Assembly: GCA_036245525.1 (NCBI GenBank)
Contig: BTPG01000004.1
Span: 231,341,752 to 231,405,751, forward strand
Direction: 5' to 3'
Length of the DNA stretch: 64,000 nucleotides
From: Semisulcospira habei
Lineage: Eukaryota > Mollusca > Gastropoda > Semisulcospiridae
The position numbers and the translations under genes are program-made. The first letter of the stretch is position 1. Each line of letters begins with the position of its first letter. Shown piece by piece: positions 1-11,351 of this stretch. The notes under the pieces are model-generated. The model was not told the origin of the DNA. It did no database searches and saw only the letters and a list, made by a program, of their open reading frames with translations.

Positions 1-700
1 TACAGAGCGGTGAATGTCCTCCTGACACGTTCCTCCAGTGGCAGCCAATAATATCATAACACTTGCTTAACACACACATATTGGATGATATGAGGTACAT
101 TACATAACCTGGCTGCTACAAATAAATCTACACGTTTATTCTTACGCTCGTGCTTCATAAAACAGACTAGATTCTCAACACACCATAACTTGGTCACTAC
201 ACTGAAACAGACTATAACATGACGCAGCGCCATACATTGGTTCGTACATAGGAAAAGATTATTCTTCACACAACCATGTACTACCTTTATAAACGACTTA
301 TGCATACATGCCTCACATTCCTTAGTTATCCATCTCAGTAAATAACTATGTAGGAAAATAACCGGTTATCTCAACAAATTCACAACTGACATAACTGAAC
401 CAAATCAACGCTGCACACCCGAACTAAATCTTACTAACGCATACTACCTGTAATTCAGTATCTGTCAATCATACATATAAGAAAAACATACCTGAAATCT
501 AGGTCTCAGAGTCTTGGAATACGGCTAGCATATCCACATACGTCCGCCCTCGATGACAGAATAGCCTGTACTGAATAGAGCTCTGTTAGACTGAGCTCTC
601 CCTAAAAGTAAAACTCTGTGCTACTCGCTGCAATCGTGAATACACGGACTACTGATTACACCCGAAAAATTGCTGACACTTAAGTACAATGCAGAAACTC
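1..700. other. Non-coding, presumed kinesin intron
   Basis: No recognisable protein, RNA gene or repeat structure was found. The short open frames show no domain motifs. It lies upstream of the first kinesin exon in the window and is presumably intronic, although the upstream exons are outside the window. Confidence 0.4.
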
Positions 701-930
701 TTAGAAATGATAGTTACAACACATTTTTTTGAAAAGTTGACCTAACGATGCATTTTCATAGGTGCCAATGACACTTTTTCTAAGTAAATTACTGTGCTTG
801 CTGTGATGCAGCTCTATGCCCAGGTGTCACACCAGGGAGGAAGAATATATGTCACTCGGAATATTTGGATATTTGATCGATTTTAATGCTTTGATCTTCT
901 CATTCGCACGACAAACAATAGACAAGACGT

Positions 931-1342
931 ATAATAATAATAATAATAATACCGTTATTATATAGGCGCTTTTTCTCAATTTTGGGGAAATCGACTCAAA
1001 GCGCCGCGCCTGAAACCCAACACACACGAAACAGACACGGATTTACGCCATTTAAGACAGACACAGTACAAACACAGTACAAGACAAACGAAGGGCCAGT
1101 CAGCTACTGAAGTTACAGAGATTTTTGATCGCTTGTATTGGAAATTTTGTAAAGTGGCCTGAGACCGGTACCAAAGTGTGGGGGGTGGAAGAACCGGAGT
1201 ACCCGGAGAAAGAACCCCCGACGGTCCGCCCGAATTAACGGTGACACTTACCAGAGGAGAAAAGTCCAACGCCGGAACCCGGTATCGAACCGCGCACCTT
1301 TGGCATTGGTGGCAGGCGCCTTAACCACTGCGCCACGGACCT
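931..1342 (-). mobile_element. tRNA-derived SINE, (ATT)n tail
   Basis: Read on the minus strand, it begins GGTCCGTGGCGCAGTGG, a tRNA box A-like match. A box B-like GGTTCGATACC follows about 45 bp later. The body is unrelated to tRNA and the end is GAAAAAGCGCC followed by an ATT repeat. A second copy lies at 12391-13505. The pol III promoter boxes are read from the sequence; activity is unknown. Confidence 0.8.
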
Positions 1343-2680
1343 ACGCAATATTCACTCAATTTATACATGCATCTGTAAAATACGCACACCCTCAACCATT
1401 CGCACAATGTTCACAGCACTAACCACACATCCTACACTTATTGTTCCACTACGATGTCACATCTCAATGTCTGTCGAAAATAACTGACACTAATTAATGC
1501 TTAGATCCTCGAACGATCAAACAGTTTGATTACTCCGACCGTGAATAAAGGTGAATGTAGCGTCGCTGCTTGTTGGGATAAAGATGAATGTAGCGTCGCT
1601 GCTCGTTGATTCAGTCACACCACTGGTCGAATAATCGCACTGTCTCTCGCGATGGCACATCGAAGCTCCACACGTACACCGCCAGGATCAACTTGCTATC
1701 TCATACACCACGTTGATTGATTACATTTCCACATGAAGCATACACAAATCCAACTTCTCAGCTGGTGATAAGGGGCATCTATACAACATATAAAACGTAT
1801 CTCTCCATAAGACATCCGCCATTGCTTAAAAGATACTTCCGCCGGAATGACGACACACTGTAGCGATGACGACCGCTAACGGCTTCCGGACGTTGTCGCC
1901 GATTCCCGATCGTTTCCGACATCGAATAAAATATTGTAATAACAATCAATTTGAAATACTATGCACACACACGAATACGACGTATTTCCGCACAACACAT
2001 AACCTCTCACCACGATACGAATCATTCATTTCAAAATCAACAGGCTCAACGAAACGATTCGATTCATCCCCGCGCGCCGATCGCCAGACGACACCGCAAA
2101 CTCGCCGATGCGCGCCGAATTTCATACAATCTCCGATCCGGAGCCAATCAACTAATACACTTCCCGAATCTACTACTTAACAAACGCGAATCAGCTATAT
2201 AATAAACAAATACATACCCAAAGATGCGTGAAAAGTTTACTCAGTCTTCGACTATCTCGTGCTTGTCCCAGCGCCCACGACTGATGGCCGTTGACAAAGT
2301 CACCGTTATTATTAGCCGGTTACATGCGTAGTTATACACAACTACTTACTGTGTTTACACAACCAACATTGAGCATCTAGCTTTGAACACTAGCATTCTA
2401 TCCTTCGATAGATAACACGAGGCACACCACACCGCCTCAATTCCTCACAAAAACTAACTTTTAACGCGAGAGCAAAAATCTCTCATGTCTGACTGTCTTC
2501 CAAACGATTCACAGTGACGTAATTCTTCAAAACAACATCGTACGTCACATGTTCCAAACACACATCTTACGACATATGTTCTTGACGTCACTAAAAAGTA
2601 CATGCCATGACCGCAACACACAACAAAGAACGAAAGTTCTCCACGAAAGAAAATACTGCATAATGATTAAAATAAATTGT
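1343..2680. other. Non-coding interior of inverted-repeat element
   Basis: Overlapping open frames at 1866-2202 exist in two phases on the plus strand, but both are low-complexity and match no family I recognise. Nothing else is supportable here. Confidence 0.35.
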
Positions 2681-3027
2681 GACACAAGGCATAGAGCTGC
2701 ATCACAGCAAACACAGTAATTTACTTAGAAAAAGTGTCATTGGACCTCTAAAAATGCATCGTTAGGTCAACTTTTAAAAAAAAATGATACCCAACCTTGT
2801 AATGTTGTATAAATTGTGTTGTAACTATCTTTTCTAAGTGTGTGTCTTTCTTCGTTGGGTTCTTCTCTGCATTTTACATGCTTGGCAGTCAACTTTTTGG
2901 TCTGGATACCCAACCTTGTGAAAATATAGTTTAGTGTTTTTACTTTTTCATTCCGCATGCATGTATACGTTGACTTATTCGTATTATTCGAAACATGCAG
3001 TTACTGTTCTTGGTGTCACACACACAG

Positions 3028-3135
3028 GGATGGATCACGCTAGGAACAAAGAACCGAGTGACAGCTGCTACTGGCATGAATGACAAGAGCAGCCGATCTC
3101 ACTCCGTTTTCACGATTGTTTTGACGCAGATGAGG
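3028..3135 (+). CDS. KIF14: Kinesin-3 (KIF14-like) motor exon, switch I
   Basis: The exon codes for part of a kinesin motor domain containing NDKSSRSHS, the switch I signature that contacts nucleotide, followed by the beta-strand VFTIVLTQ. It is bounded by a CACACACAG acceptor and a GTAAG donor. It is 36 codons in phase 0 and joins in frame to the exon at 11235. Kinesin motors hydrolyse ATP to move along microtubules; KIF14 works in cytokinesis at the midbody. The N-terminal half of the motor (P-loop exons) is not in the window. The gene assignment rests on the combined series of exons rather than on this exon alone. Confidence 0.85.
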
Positions 3136-3480
3136 GTAAGCTTTGTTTTTCTGTATTTCTTTGTGTGTTCTCATTGACTCTTCAAGGACCAGAGCATGGA
3201 GTTATTGGTGTCACTAATCACTCACTCATTGAATGAATTTCTTCTTTTTGGCTCACGTGCAAAGCAAAAGTGAGTCTGTTCGGTCATCCATCCGCCGTCG
3301 TCTGTGGTAAACTTTAACGTTGGCATTTTCTCGGAGACTATTCAAGCTACAGTCTTCAAACTTGGCCCAAGGATACTTTGTGGCAAGACCTTTCTAAACA
3401 TACCAATTTCAGTGACCTCTCACAAAGGTCATGGTCACCAGGGTAATATATCAAAAATAGCTTTATTTTCTCAAAATCTT

Positions 3481-3633
3481 TACCGATGGCATTACTACTA
3501 GGAATAGTTCGCTTAGCATACCAATTTTAGCCCCCAAGACTCGTGTACACCACAACCGGGGAGGCAACTCTAGGGAGTCATTACCAAGAGACCCTGAGTC
3601 GCCTTCCCTGCCTCCCTATCTGGTGGCATGCTT
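3481..3633 (+). repeat. DIRS copy 1 left inverted terminal repeat
   Basis: Begins TACCGATGGCATTACTACTA and is about 90 percent matched by the complement of 9440-9587. The outer extension 3462-3480 is represented in the internal complementary region. Confidence 0.85.
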
Positions 3634-3899
3634 ACCGTTTCCCACCAATCTCTTCGCTTAGTTACACCTAACCAGTCGTGTGCACCTCACATGCTCCGAC
3701 TGTGTATGGTGGGATTACCTTTTGTGAACTCGACTTACCTTGTACCTTGGATTGACGTTGGATTTTCCTTGGACGTGTGTTACTACCTGTGTGGTGTTGG
3801 GTGCTTGGATTACCATTCAGTTTCTGAGGATTACTTGGTGGTTTGGTCTCTGTGGATTTCTGGGTCTCAGGACATGAAAAGGTAAATTTTTGGTTACTG

Positions 3900-4784
3900 C
3901 CTCAGCTGGCGTTTTACCGAGCAGCGTCATTGACTGGAGACTATTTGTGCGACCGACCGGAAGCTCGGACCCTTGCAAGGAGGCTCCGCGCACTTGCGCC
4001 GGCCTTTGTCTGTCTTATGTTGCAGTACTCGGATGAGGACCTGCACCAGGTGTGGCGTTCCAGTGGCCTAGTGATGTGCACGATGTCGGCCTACCCTGCT
4101 CGGGCTGCGCCTCCAGTCGGACATGCAACTAATGCTCGACGTGGGAGGGGGAACGATCGTAGCTTTGGGCGTTTTACCGGATGGAGAGACCGGCACGCAA
4201 CCGCAGCGATTGCAGCCTTGGAAAGTATCAGAGAGGAGGGCCTCCTCAGACATCGTGAGCTTGTCGGCGCATAGAAGGGACCTGCTGCCCCCACAGGTGC
4301 CTCAGACAGAGCTGCTCCGCCTTGAGCAAAATAAAAAGCTTAAAGCAGCCGACGGGACTAGCCCTCCCGTCAAGCACCAAGAGCTCCACCCCACCTTTTG
4401 GCCTGGGATATGCTGCGACGGGGTTCGTCCCCTAAGGATATGCAGGCATTAGGAGCTCGATCCCCCCCAAGGAGAAGTTGGGCCTCTCGCATGCCACCAG
4501 AAAACCAAGAGCCCAGGCAGCAGAAGCGGGGGACCACCCCTCTGAGACATTAGTGCCCGCCAGCCTTAGGCCGGACCAGCACCTAGACCGGGCCGCAGAC
4601 AGGCCATGAACACAGACTTCGGGGTGCCGAGACAGAGAGGGGAGCCACAGACAAGATAAGGTTCTCAGTCAGGGCAGACCCACCGAGACCGAAGCCCGCA
4701 CAGAGAGAAAGCAAGCTTGGTCAGTAGTACAGCCGACGAGATGTGGTTCCTCGTCGAGTGCGGTCCCCGGAGCGCCATCTCTCT

Positions 4785-4821
<37 letters not shown>

Positions 4822-6340
4822 CCCTAGTAGCGTAGAGAGGGACACCCAGCGGCCTCGGTCCCTGCAGAACACAGGGATGACGCCTACACGATCGAAAGAG
4901 CGACCACAGCAGACGGGGACAGGGTGCTACGGATACCTCATGCCAGGGAACATCATTCCCGCTCCTCCTTGCCGGACCGGCGGACAAGCTCGGGCGCGTC
5001 ACAGCGGCAGATCTCTTCGTGACACCGGACCTCGGAGGCACCCTCCAGGAGCAGCCGATCTTCCAGCCGGTCCTTCAGGGACCCATCTACCTCGAGGACG
5101 CGGCAGCCTCGACATCGGCGCCGAGACCACTCGGATTGCGGCCGCAGGACGGAATCAGCCTTCCTTAGGCACTGGCCCAGCCCTCGCCAGCGGTCTGCGA
5201 CCCCCCCCCCCCCCCCCCCCCCCCCCCAGTGGCTACTCTTCGGTCGGAGCACAGACTTCCAGCGTCCGGTCCCCCTCAACACGGGCCGCTCAGTCTACAC
5301 CCGGAGGAGTCGGCGTTGGGTGTTGCACACCTGGCGGACGGTCGTCGTTCTCCACCACCTCGGGCTCGACGCAGCCCCGGCATCGCAGACTCGTCGCTCC
5401 TTGGACGAGGCGTCCCGGCTCTTCGCGTCATTCCTCCCTCCGGAGTACTGCCCTCCGTCTCCGCCCCTGAGAGGAAGGCCTCGGCGATGGTCGACGCACA
5501 GCAAGTGCTTCAAGTCTCTCCCTCAACCGGCAGGCTTACGGGATCTAGCGGAGGCGCTCTCGGCTCATCGGTGACAAGACGGCTTCGGAGACCAGGGCTT
5601 CTTCTCAGACTCCCAACGGCCAGAGGGGATGGATATCACCTTCCGCCAGCAGTGGCATGGAGGTCTCTCCCAGGCATTTCCGGTGCCCGTCCGGCGGTGG
5701 ACAAGGAGACGTGGATGCAGGAGAGGCACCCGCAGCCAACGGACACTGACGCAAGGCTGGGACAGGACAGCTACCTTGGTCCGCTACTTCCTAGCATGCT
5801 CGGGATTCCTCGAGAGGGCGACGCAGTCTGTGGTCAAGTGTTGGGAGAACACCTGGGACCTCTCGGCTTTGGCCCCTTTGCGCGGGATACACACGGGCTA
5901 GTGGCGGAGAATAGAGCGGCGTACCACTCCTCGGCCAACTCCATGGCGGCGGCCACCATCGGCGACCTGATGCGACGAGACATGCTGCTGGGACGATTCC
6001 ACTCTCTCCCAGCGTCGGGGAAGATACAGCTTTGCCAGGCTTCGTTCGGGGGCACTCAACTGTTGGACCGACTTGGTAGACGGTAAAGGAGACAGCGCAG
6101 GAACTCCGGCCCGCCACTGCAGGATTCGTCGCCGCCCGCTTCAGTCAGCTGCAGAGCCGTGGTCGCGCCCTGCGGGTCAGAACCCCCTCCTCCCGTCCTC
6201 CCAGAGGCCGCGGGGGAATCCTCCTCCTTACCCGCGCGCTCACGCACTTTCCCCGCACCCTCCACTGCCTGGTCCAGAGGTGCCCGGAAGCGAGGGCGTG
6301 GCCGGGCACGCTGACTCGAACCCGTCCTCTTTCCGATTCC
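3900..6340 (+). pseudogene. DIRS copy 1 gag-like region
   Basis: No single frame covers it. Fragments such as the CPPSPPLRGR...SLPQPAGLRDL stretch (about 5440-5570) and NRAAYHSSANSMAAA (about 5920-5960) correspond to CPPSPPLKRK...SLPQPPGFLDL and NRAAYHSSVNAMAAA in DIRS copy 2 (24110-24230 and 26335-26380). This identifies the region as the element's gag-type ORF. Two long poly-C runs (4782-4820 and 5201-5227) and many frame changes break it. There are no recognisable catalytic residues, as expected for a structural protein. Confidence 0.65.
4782..4820 (+). repeat. Poly-C homopolymer tract
   Basis: An almost uninterrupted run of about 38 cytosines inside the degraded gag region. A second run of about 27 lies at 5201-5227. 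Long poly-C runs are prone to sequencing and assembly error, so the frames on either side may be misjoined. Confidence 0.85.
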
Positions 6341-7745
6341 TGTCGGGGAGCATATGGAACAGCTATTTCAAGTCGGCCCAGGGATTCTTTGACTGTTATG
6401 GAGGGCCTGAGGATCTCCTTCTAGTCGCCTCTCCCTTGCGACACTCCCTCCTGTGGACGCGAGTACAGGGGGATCAGGACAGGCGACAGCACTGCATGGC
6501 GATGTGAGAACCCTACTCCAGAAGGAGGCCACGGAGGTGGTCTTGCGTCCCGACTCCCCGGCGTTCTACAGCTGGCTCTTCCTGGTCCCCAGACCCAGAG
6601 GCAAGTGGCGCCCATTATAGACCTTTCAGCACTAAACAAGTACCTTTCGGCCTTGCACTTCAGGATGGAAACGGCCAGAGCACTGAGGGCGGCGGTGCTG
6701 CCCCAGGATTTCGCCGTGAGCCTCGACCTAGCGAACGCATATCTTCTCGTACCCATCCATCCGGCGTCGCAGCTTTACCTGTGATTCGCCTTCCGAGGGG
6801 GGCTGTGTCAGTTCAGGCCCTACCTTGGACTTAACCTCAGCCTGTGGGTCCCTTACCGGGATTATCGACGTAGTTGCCTCAGGGTTCTGACAAGCGGCCT
6901 TTAGCTCAAATTCCCACTACCCGGACGACCGGCTCCTCCGGAACCAAATGGCAAAAGTGTTGGAGGACACAGATTCCTGGCTGACTCTGCCGACATGGAT
7001 TCCTGGTCAATGGAGGCAAGTCCAACAGGGGACCTGTGCGCAGGTTACCCACCTAGGCATGGAGTTCCTGACTGACATCAACCGGGTACGACGCCCCCGA
7101 AGGCCGGATACAGAAGATGGCGGAGGCGGGCGCTCTGAGTGTCTCGCGGAAGCTATCCCAGCCAGGGTCTGACCCCAGGTGTCGGGCCTACTAAACGCTG
7201 CAGCGGATTTTCTACCCCTAGGCAGATTCTACTCTTGGCCGATATAACTGCATCCGCTTTGGCACTGGCGCCCCTCCTTGGTCACGTCTCAGATCCAGCG
7301 GTGGATGGACAGTCCCAGGTAGTGTCGGGGTACCACTCTTCTCCCCGTCGCCACAGCTCTCCATCTGCACGGACGCAAACCTCTCAGTTTGGGGAGCGTG
7401 CCTGTGGCCGGAGTTGTCACAGCCTAGGGCAGCTGGATGGGGGAACTCGCAGACAGACATATCAACTGGCTTGAGATGAAGGCGGTGTGGCTGGCTCTCA
7501 CCAGATGGGAGGAACTACTCGCGCAACAGTAGGTACTGGCGCTCTCCAACTACCCGACGGTCGTGGCCTAATTTCGGGACCAGGGGGGAACGCGCACACC
7601 CTCCCTTACGTCCTTGTGTACCAAGTCCTCCGGTGGTGCGGGGATCGGGGCATCACTCTGCTGGCACTGCACATCCCAGGCCAGCTCAACGTACGCGCGG
7701 ACTCCCTCTCGCGACGGGGCCAGCTGCTTCTCACAGAGTGATAAC
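6340..7745 (+). pseudogene. DIRS copy 1 reverse transcriptase / RNase H
   Basis: Fragments in several frames align with the intact ORF of copy 2. They include RT strand motifs around 6590-6780 (DLSALNKYL..., SLDLANAYL), a degraded active-site segment near 6920 reading YPDD instead of YLDD, and RNase H parts near 7450-7720 ending in HIPGQLNVRADSLSR. In-frame stops and frameshifts occur throughout, for example TGA at 6781. It copied RNA into DNA when active; here it is dead. Confidence 0.75.
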
Positions 7746-8060
7746 TGCACCCGGATATCTTCCAGCTACTCTACGCACGTTGGGAGATGCCGATAATCGA
7801 CCTGTTCGCCACTAAGTGGAAGAGGAAGCTGCTGCTTTTGCCTCCCCCATACCGGATCCACAAGCCTGGACCGTGGACACGCTCTCAATCCCATGGGATG
7901 GACTCCTTGCGTACGCGTTCCCTCCCACAGTGTGGGTACCAAGGTGCTCCAGAAGCTCAGGGGTGGCATTACGATACGGATCTTCGTTGCCTATTCGGCT
8001 GGGCCAGGAGCTGGACCACAGTCATCCTGAGCCGTGCTACGGACCCCGCTGCTGAAACTC
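7745..8060 (+). pseudogene. DIRS copy 1 post-RNase H region
   Basis: Contains IDLFATKWK and ALSIPWDGLLAYAFPPTV (7790-7940) in shifting frames. It matches IDLFATRWN...DALSIPWDGLIAYAFPPTV of copy 2. This block follows RNase H in DIRS elements and is usually assigned to a degenerate methyltransferase-like region; I cannot confirm that fold by eye. Confidence 0.6.
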
Positions 8061-8399
8061 CCCGTACCGCATCCGATGCTCAAGCAGCCCCGGCAGCAAC
8101 TGTTTCATCCGTGCACGGAACAACTGCAGCTGCACGCTTGGAGATTGTCAGACCCTCGCACCAAGAGGCTTCGCAGGTGCAGCAGCGGAAGCGATCGCAG
8201 CGGCTCGGAGGGTCTCTCCCCGTAATGTGTATGAGGGAAAGTGGCCTGGCGTGCAGCGTAGCGACTCGCCCCACGGACCGGACTAACCCTCGCTTGGCCA
8301 AGTTCTTCTGTGGTTATTTCCCAAGCAGAACCGGGCCCACATCACAATCCGAGGTTACCTGGCAATGGTGGCAGGCTCTTTTTGACACCTGCCACGGCT

Positions 8400-9190
8400 A
8401 GACCTGGGCACCTGCAAAGACCTCTGGGATCTGATGGAGCACTTTGATCTGCAAATGGTCGGCTCCCGCTCGTTGATTCCTCCCTGGGACTTGTCCTGGA
8501 TGCTCACCTGGTTCGGCTCAGAACGGTTCGAGCCTCGACTACTTACCCCACTTTGAGACCTAACCAGGAAGACCTGCTTCCTGCTTGCCCTCGCTTCAGC
8601 CTCTCGGGTTAGCGAGATACACGCCTTCTTGGGGTGTCCCTCCTGTCTCCAACTCGGGGCCGATGGCTCGGTGCAGCTCCTCACCGACCCTACGTTCTGG
8701 CCAAGAACCGCCTCCCAGCGTCCACGCCACGAGTATTGACTGTCTGTCTGCACAGTGCTACGGACCAGTCCCAGCAGTCCCGTCTACAGGACCTTGTCAG
8801 GGCACTTAAAATGTACCTGTGCAGAACTAAGCCACTAAGACAAGGGCACTCACGCCTATTCCTGCCCTCCGGGCAGATGAGACATATCGGTGCAGACGAT
8901 TCCTTCCTGGCTATGCTGGGTCATCCGGTCGGCGTACAAAGATCTCTCCCCAGAGCAGGCCAGGACGATGTGCACCCGAGCACACGAAGTCAAATCAGTG
9001 GCTGCGAGCATCGCCTTGACCACAACTGTGCAGTGAGGGACATTGTGGCGGCCGTGGGTTGGCGGCCCGAGTCTACCTTCGCCCGCCTCTATCTGCGACA
9101 TCTATCCGGCCAGCGCAACTACCTGGCCCTAGTGGGGGACATCTCGGCGGTTCAGCACTCCCTCCCGGCGCCATGGGTAACACCTAGCTA
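8400..9190 (+). pseudogene. DIRS copy 1 tyrosine recombinase
   Basis: Shifted frames give LALASASRVSEIHAF (about 8588-8632), with the conserved arginine of the recombinase box I. They also give a TRAHEVKSVAASIAL segment (about 8970-9015) and FARLYLRHLS (about 9080-9110), whose tyrosine sits where the nucleophile is expected. This enzyme family integrates the circular DNA intermediate of DIRS elements. At least four stops interrupt the ORF. Confidence 0.75.
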
Positions 9191-9302
9191 AAATTGTCGG
9201 GAGTGGGCGCGTAGGGATGGCCTCGATAGTTAACGTGCAGAAGCGCTCGGGCATGGGAAAGGTGTACTGAGAAATGCGTCGCCCTCCTCCTATTTGCCAT
9301 TC

Positions 9303-9356
9303 TTCCTAGTAGTAATGCCATCGGTAAAGATTTTGAGAAAATAAATGGATTTTTCT
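9303..9356 (+). repeat. DIRS copy 1 internal complementary region
   Basis: Reads TTCCTAGTAGTAATGCCATC, then GGTAAAGATTTTGAGAAAAT, then AAATGGATTTTTCT. The first two parts complement the left end at 3463-3500. The last part complements the right end at about 9611-9625. It thus spells the complement of the two outer ends joined head to tail. Confidence 0.85.
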
Positions 9357-9439
9357 GGCATTTCTCAGAGGTCCCTCCTTCCTACTCTGCTTGCCGCAGT
9401 GGAGCTAAGGCTCAGAGACTGGCGGGAAACTGTGAGCGC

Positions 9440-9587
9440 GCCACCGGATAGGGAGGCAGGGGAGGCTACTCGGGGGCTTTTGGTAATGACTCCCTAGAGT
9501 CACCTTCCCGGTTGTGGTGTACACGAGTTTTTGGGGCTAAAATTGGTATGCTAAGCGAATCATTCCTAGTAGTAATGCCATCGGTAA
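9440..9587 (-). repeat. DIRS copy 1 right inverted terminal repeat
   Basis: The complement of the left terminal repeat. It ends AGTAGTAATGCCATCGGTA, and the element continues with an extension to about 9625. Confidence 0.85.
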
Positions 9588-9599
9588 GTATTTTTCGAA

Positions 9600-10390
9600 A
9601 AATACGTTTTAGAGAAAAATCCATTTTTTGGGACATAATTTATTTTTTCTCAAATACTATGCTATAAGACCTTTATACGCACACTAATTTGGTTGATTCC
9701 TCGTAAAGGTCAAGGGTCACGAGCTTAAGAAATAGGTCCAAAATCACCATATTTTTACAAAAAAATGTTTTTTCTCAAGTACTATTCACAATTTCAGACC
9801 CAAACTTGGTACAAAGATACCTGATGGTAAGACCTTTCTATGCATACTAATTTGGTTGATCGCTCGAAAGGTCATGGGTCACAAGAGCTTAAGAAGGAAG
9901 TCCAAAAATGGCCATATTTTGACAAAAGATGTTTTTTTCTCAAATACTATTCACAACCCAATCTTGCTACAGAGAAACCTGATGGTAAGACCTATCTATG
10001 CATACTAATTTGGATGACCCTTCAGATAGGTCAAGGGTCACAAGAGCTCAGGAAATTGGTCAAAAATAGCCATATTTTGACAAAAAATACTTTTTTCTCA
10101 ATTACTATTCACAACTTCAAACCCAAACTTGCTACAGAGATGCATGATGGTAAGACCTATCTATGCATTGCTATTACTAATTTGGATGACCCCTAGAAAG
10201 GTCAATGGTCACAAAAGGTCGACAAATGTGTATAAAATTCCTTTTGCAAACTTTTCAATCAAATTTGGCACAAAGGTAGCTGATGATAAGACCTTCCTAT
10301 GTATCCTAATTTAGTTGACTCATCAGAAAGGTCAAGGGTCACAGGGGTTTGACAGATGTGTGAAAACTGATTACATTTTGAGAAAACATG
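9600..10390 (+). repeat. Tandem repeat, about 130-170 bp units
   Basis: Around five imperfect units, each carrying a core like 'TTCTCAA.TACTATTCACAA' then 'GGTAAGACCT.TCTATGCAT' then 'AGGTCAAGGGTCAC'. Unit starts are near 9700, 9860, 10020, 10190 and 10320. An open frame across the units (9840-10196) is a by-product of the repeat. It sits just right of the DIRS element within the larger host repeat. Confidence 0.7.
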
Positions 10391-10699
10391 GATTTTGTTA
10401 GTGCAGAAGACATCCCTTTAGATTACTTATTGTCAGACGGACGTGTGGATCGGTCGATGCACGTGAGCCATAAGGGCTTTGCCTTTCTTGTTGAAATATT
10501 GTTTGTCACCATTAAAATGTTAAAAAATAAAATGGCACAGATACATTGGAAGTTGACAGATGGAAAAACTCTGATTATGTAAATGTTACAACAAAATAAG
10601 TGCGTGCAGAAATTTCTGCTGTGTGAAGTTTAACATTTCTAAGAAATATTGAACGTGAATTTTATGTGGGATGATCATAAAGATGCTTGGAAACTTTAA

Positions 10700-10904
10700 C
10701 CCATCAGCCCTGATGCCCTGCAGCAGGAGATGGGTCAACCATGATAATTCAAGGGTAGTGCCAGATTAGCTTGGCACCAGTCAGCGCCAAGCTAATCTGG
10801 CACTGCCCTTGAATTATCATGGTCGATCCATCTCCTCCAAATGGTGCATAGTCATTAGATGACGCCTCCAAAATTTGGGAAATACAGCCGTCGGGCTGAA
10901 TGAG
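10700..10904. mobile_element. Palindromic MITE, family M1, TTAA-flanked
   Basis: Starts CCCATCAGCCC after TTAA (10696-10699) and ends GGGCTGAATGAG before TTAA (10905-10908). The interior is a long imperfect palindrome, with CAAGGGTAGTGCCAGATTAG facing its complement. TTAA duplications and a CCC...GGG start are typical of piggyBac-mobilised elements. At least ten relatives lie in this window. Confidence 0.8.
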
Positions 10905-10908
10905 TTAA

Positions 10909-11234
10909 TAAAGTATATTTACAGCAGCCCACCAGCACCATGGGGTATGAGTGACATTTTAAAAACAAACTAGAGACTTTTCATAATACTTCAGCTAAGC
11001 ATGCTTGGTTTAAGAGAAAATACTACATGTAAACCCTACACCGCTGGTAGACACATATTTTGTTTGTGAAATATGTGTTAATTCAGCGTTGAATAGTAAT
11101 ACTTGGTGTTCCTTTAAAACACGAAGACAAACTGGTATCAGCAAGAGGGGCCTCATGAGGATCTATGTCTCTTTGGGATCGTGCTCACATTTCCACGGCA
11201 GTGAAGAGGTTAATTATGAGCTGATTGCTTGCAG
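10909..11234 (+). other. Intron remainder, nothing recognised
   Basis: AT-rich intronic sequence leading to the TTGCAG acceptor at 11234. No other feature is visible. Confidence 0.5.
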
Positions 11235-11351
11235 ACTGAGCGTTTGGAGAGCCAGGACCACGATCATTCCATCACCAGCAAGATCAACCTTGTGGACCTG
11301 GCCGGCAGCGAGCGGCAGTCGCAGGCTCAGACCTCGGGCGAAAGGCTGAGG
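11235..11351 (+). CDS. KIF14: Kinesin-3 (KIF14-like) motor exon, switch II
   Basis: 39 codons in phase 0. It contains DHDHSITSKINLVDLAGSER, with DLAGSE being the kinesin switch II motif whose glycine senses the nucleotide gamma-phosphate. It is bordered by a TTGCAG acceptor and a GTACGT donor. The HDH-ITS-INLVDLAGSER spacing and the following TSGERLR are as in KIF14. It joins in frame to the switch I exon 8.1 kb upstream and to the exon at 11923. Confidence 0.9.

Larger units (their letters stand above)
701..2838. mobile_element. Inverted-repeat (foldback/TIR) element with internal SINE
   Basis: About 130-150 bp at 701-830 recurs in inverted orientation at 2681-2838 with high similarity. The arms share GTTGACCTAACGATGCAT and a stretch around CTAAGTAAATTACTGTG. 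The right arm carries roughly 40 extra bases. The roughly 1.85 kb interior contains a minus-strand SINE and sequence without recognisable coding content. The structure fits a non-autonomous DNA transposon with long terminal inverted repeats. The exact ends and the target-site duplication were not found. Confidence 0.6.
3462..9625 (+). mobile_element. DIRS-like tyrosine-recombinase retrotransposon, copy 1 (degraded)
   Basis: The order is inverted terminal repeat, gag-like region, RT/RNase H, a post-RNase H region, tyrosine recombinase, internal complementary region, inverted terminal repeat. The left terminal repeat (3481-3633) matches the complement of the right one (9440-9587). The internal complementary region at 9303-9356 reads as the complement of the left terminal extension joined directly to the complement of the right terminal extension. 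That is the arrangement expected of DIRS elements, which integrate as circles. Every ORF is broken by stops, frameshifts and poly-C tracts, so this copy is not autonomous. Confidence 0.85.
3240..10500. mobile_element. Composite host repeat into which DIRS copy 1 inserted
   Basis: The flanks on both sides of the DIRS element share wording such as 'AAGACCTTTCTA...CATAC' and 'AAAGGTCA(T/A)GGTCAC'. The outer ends resemble each other in inverted orientation, with GGCTCACGTGCA at about 3249 and its complement at about 10460. This suggests a larger dispersed element, partly made of tandem units (9600-10390), that existed before the DIRS insertion. The boundaries are approximate. Confidence 0.45.

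Noticed and set aside
1866..2202. Two overlapping ORFs of 104 and 83 codons
   Set aside because: Low-complexity, in two frames of the same DNA, inside an inverted-repeat element; no family resemblance.
4721..5282. Gly-run ORFs on the minus strand
   Set aside because: Translations of poly-C/poly-G tracts inside a degraded gag region.
9840..10196. 118-codon ORF with internal repeats
   Set aside because: Follows the tandem DNA repeat; no coding evidence.
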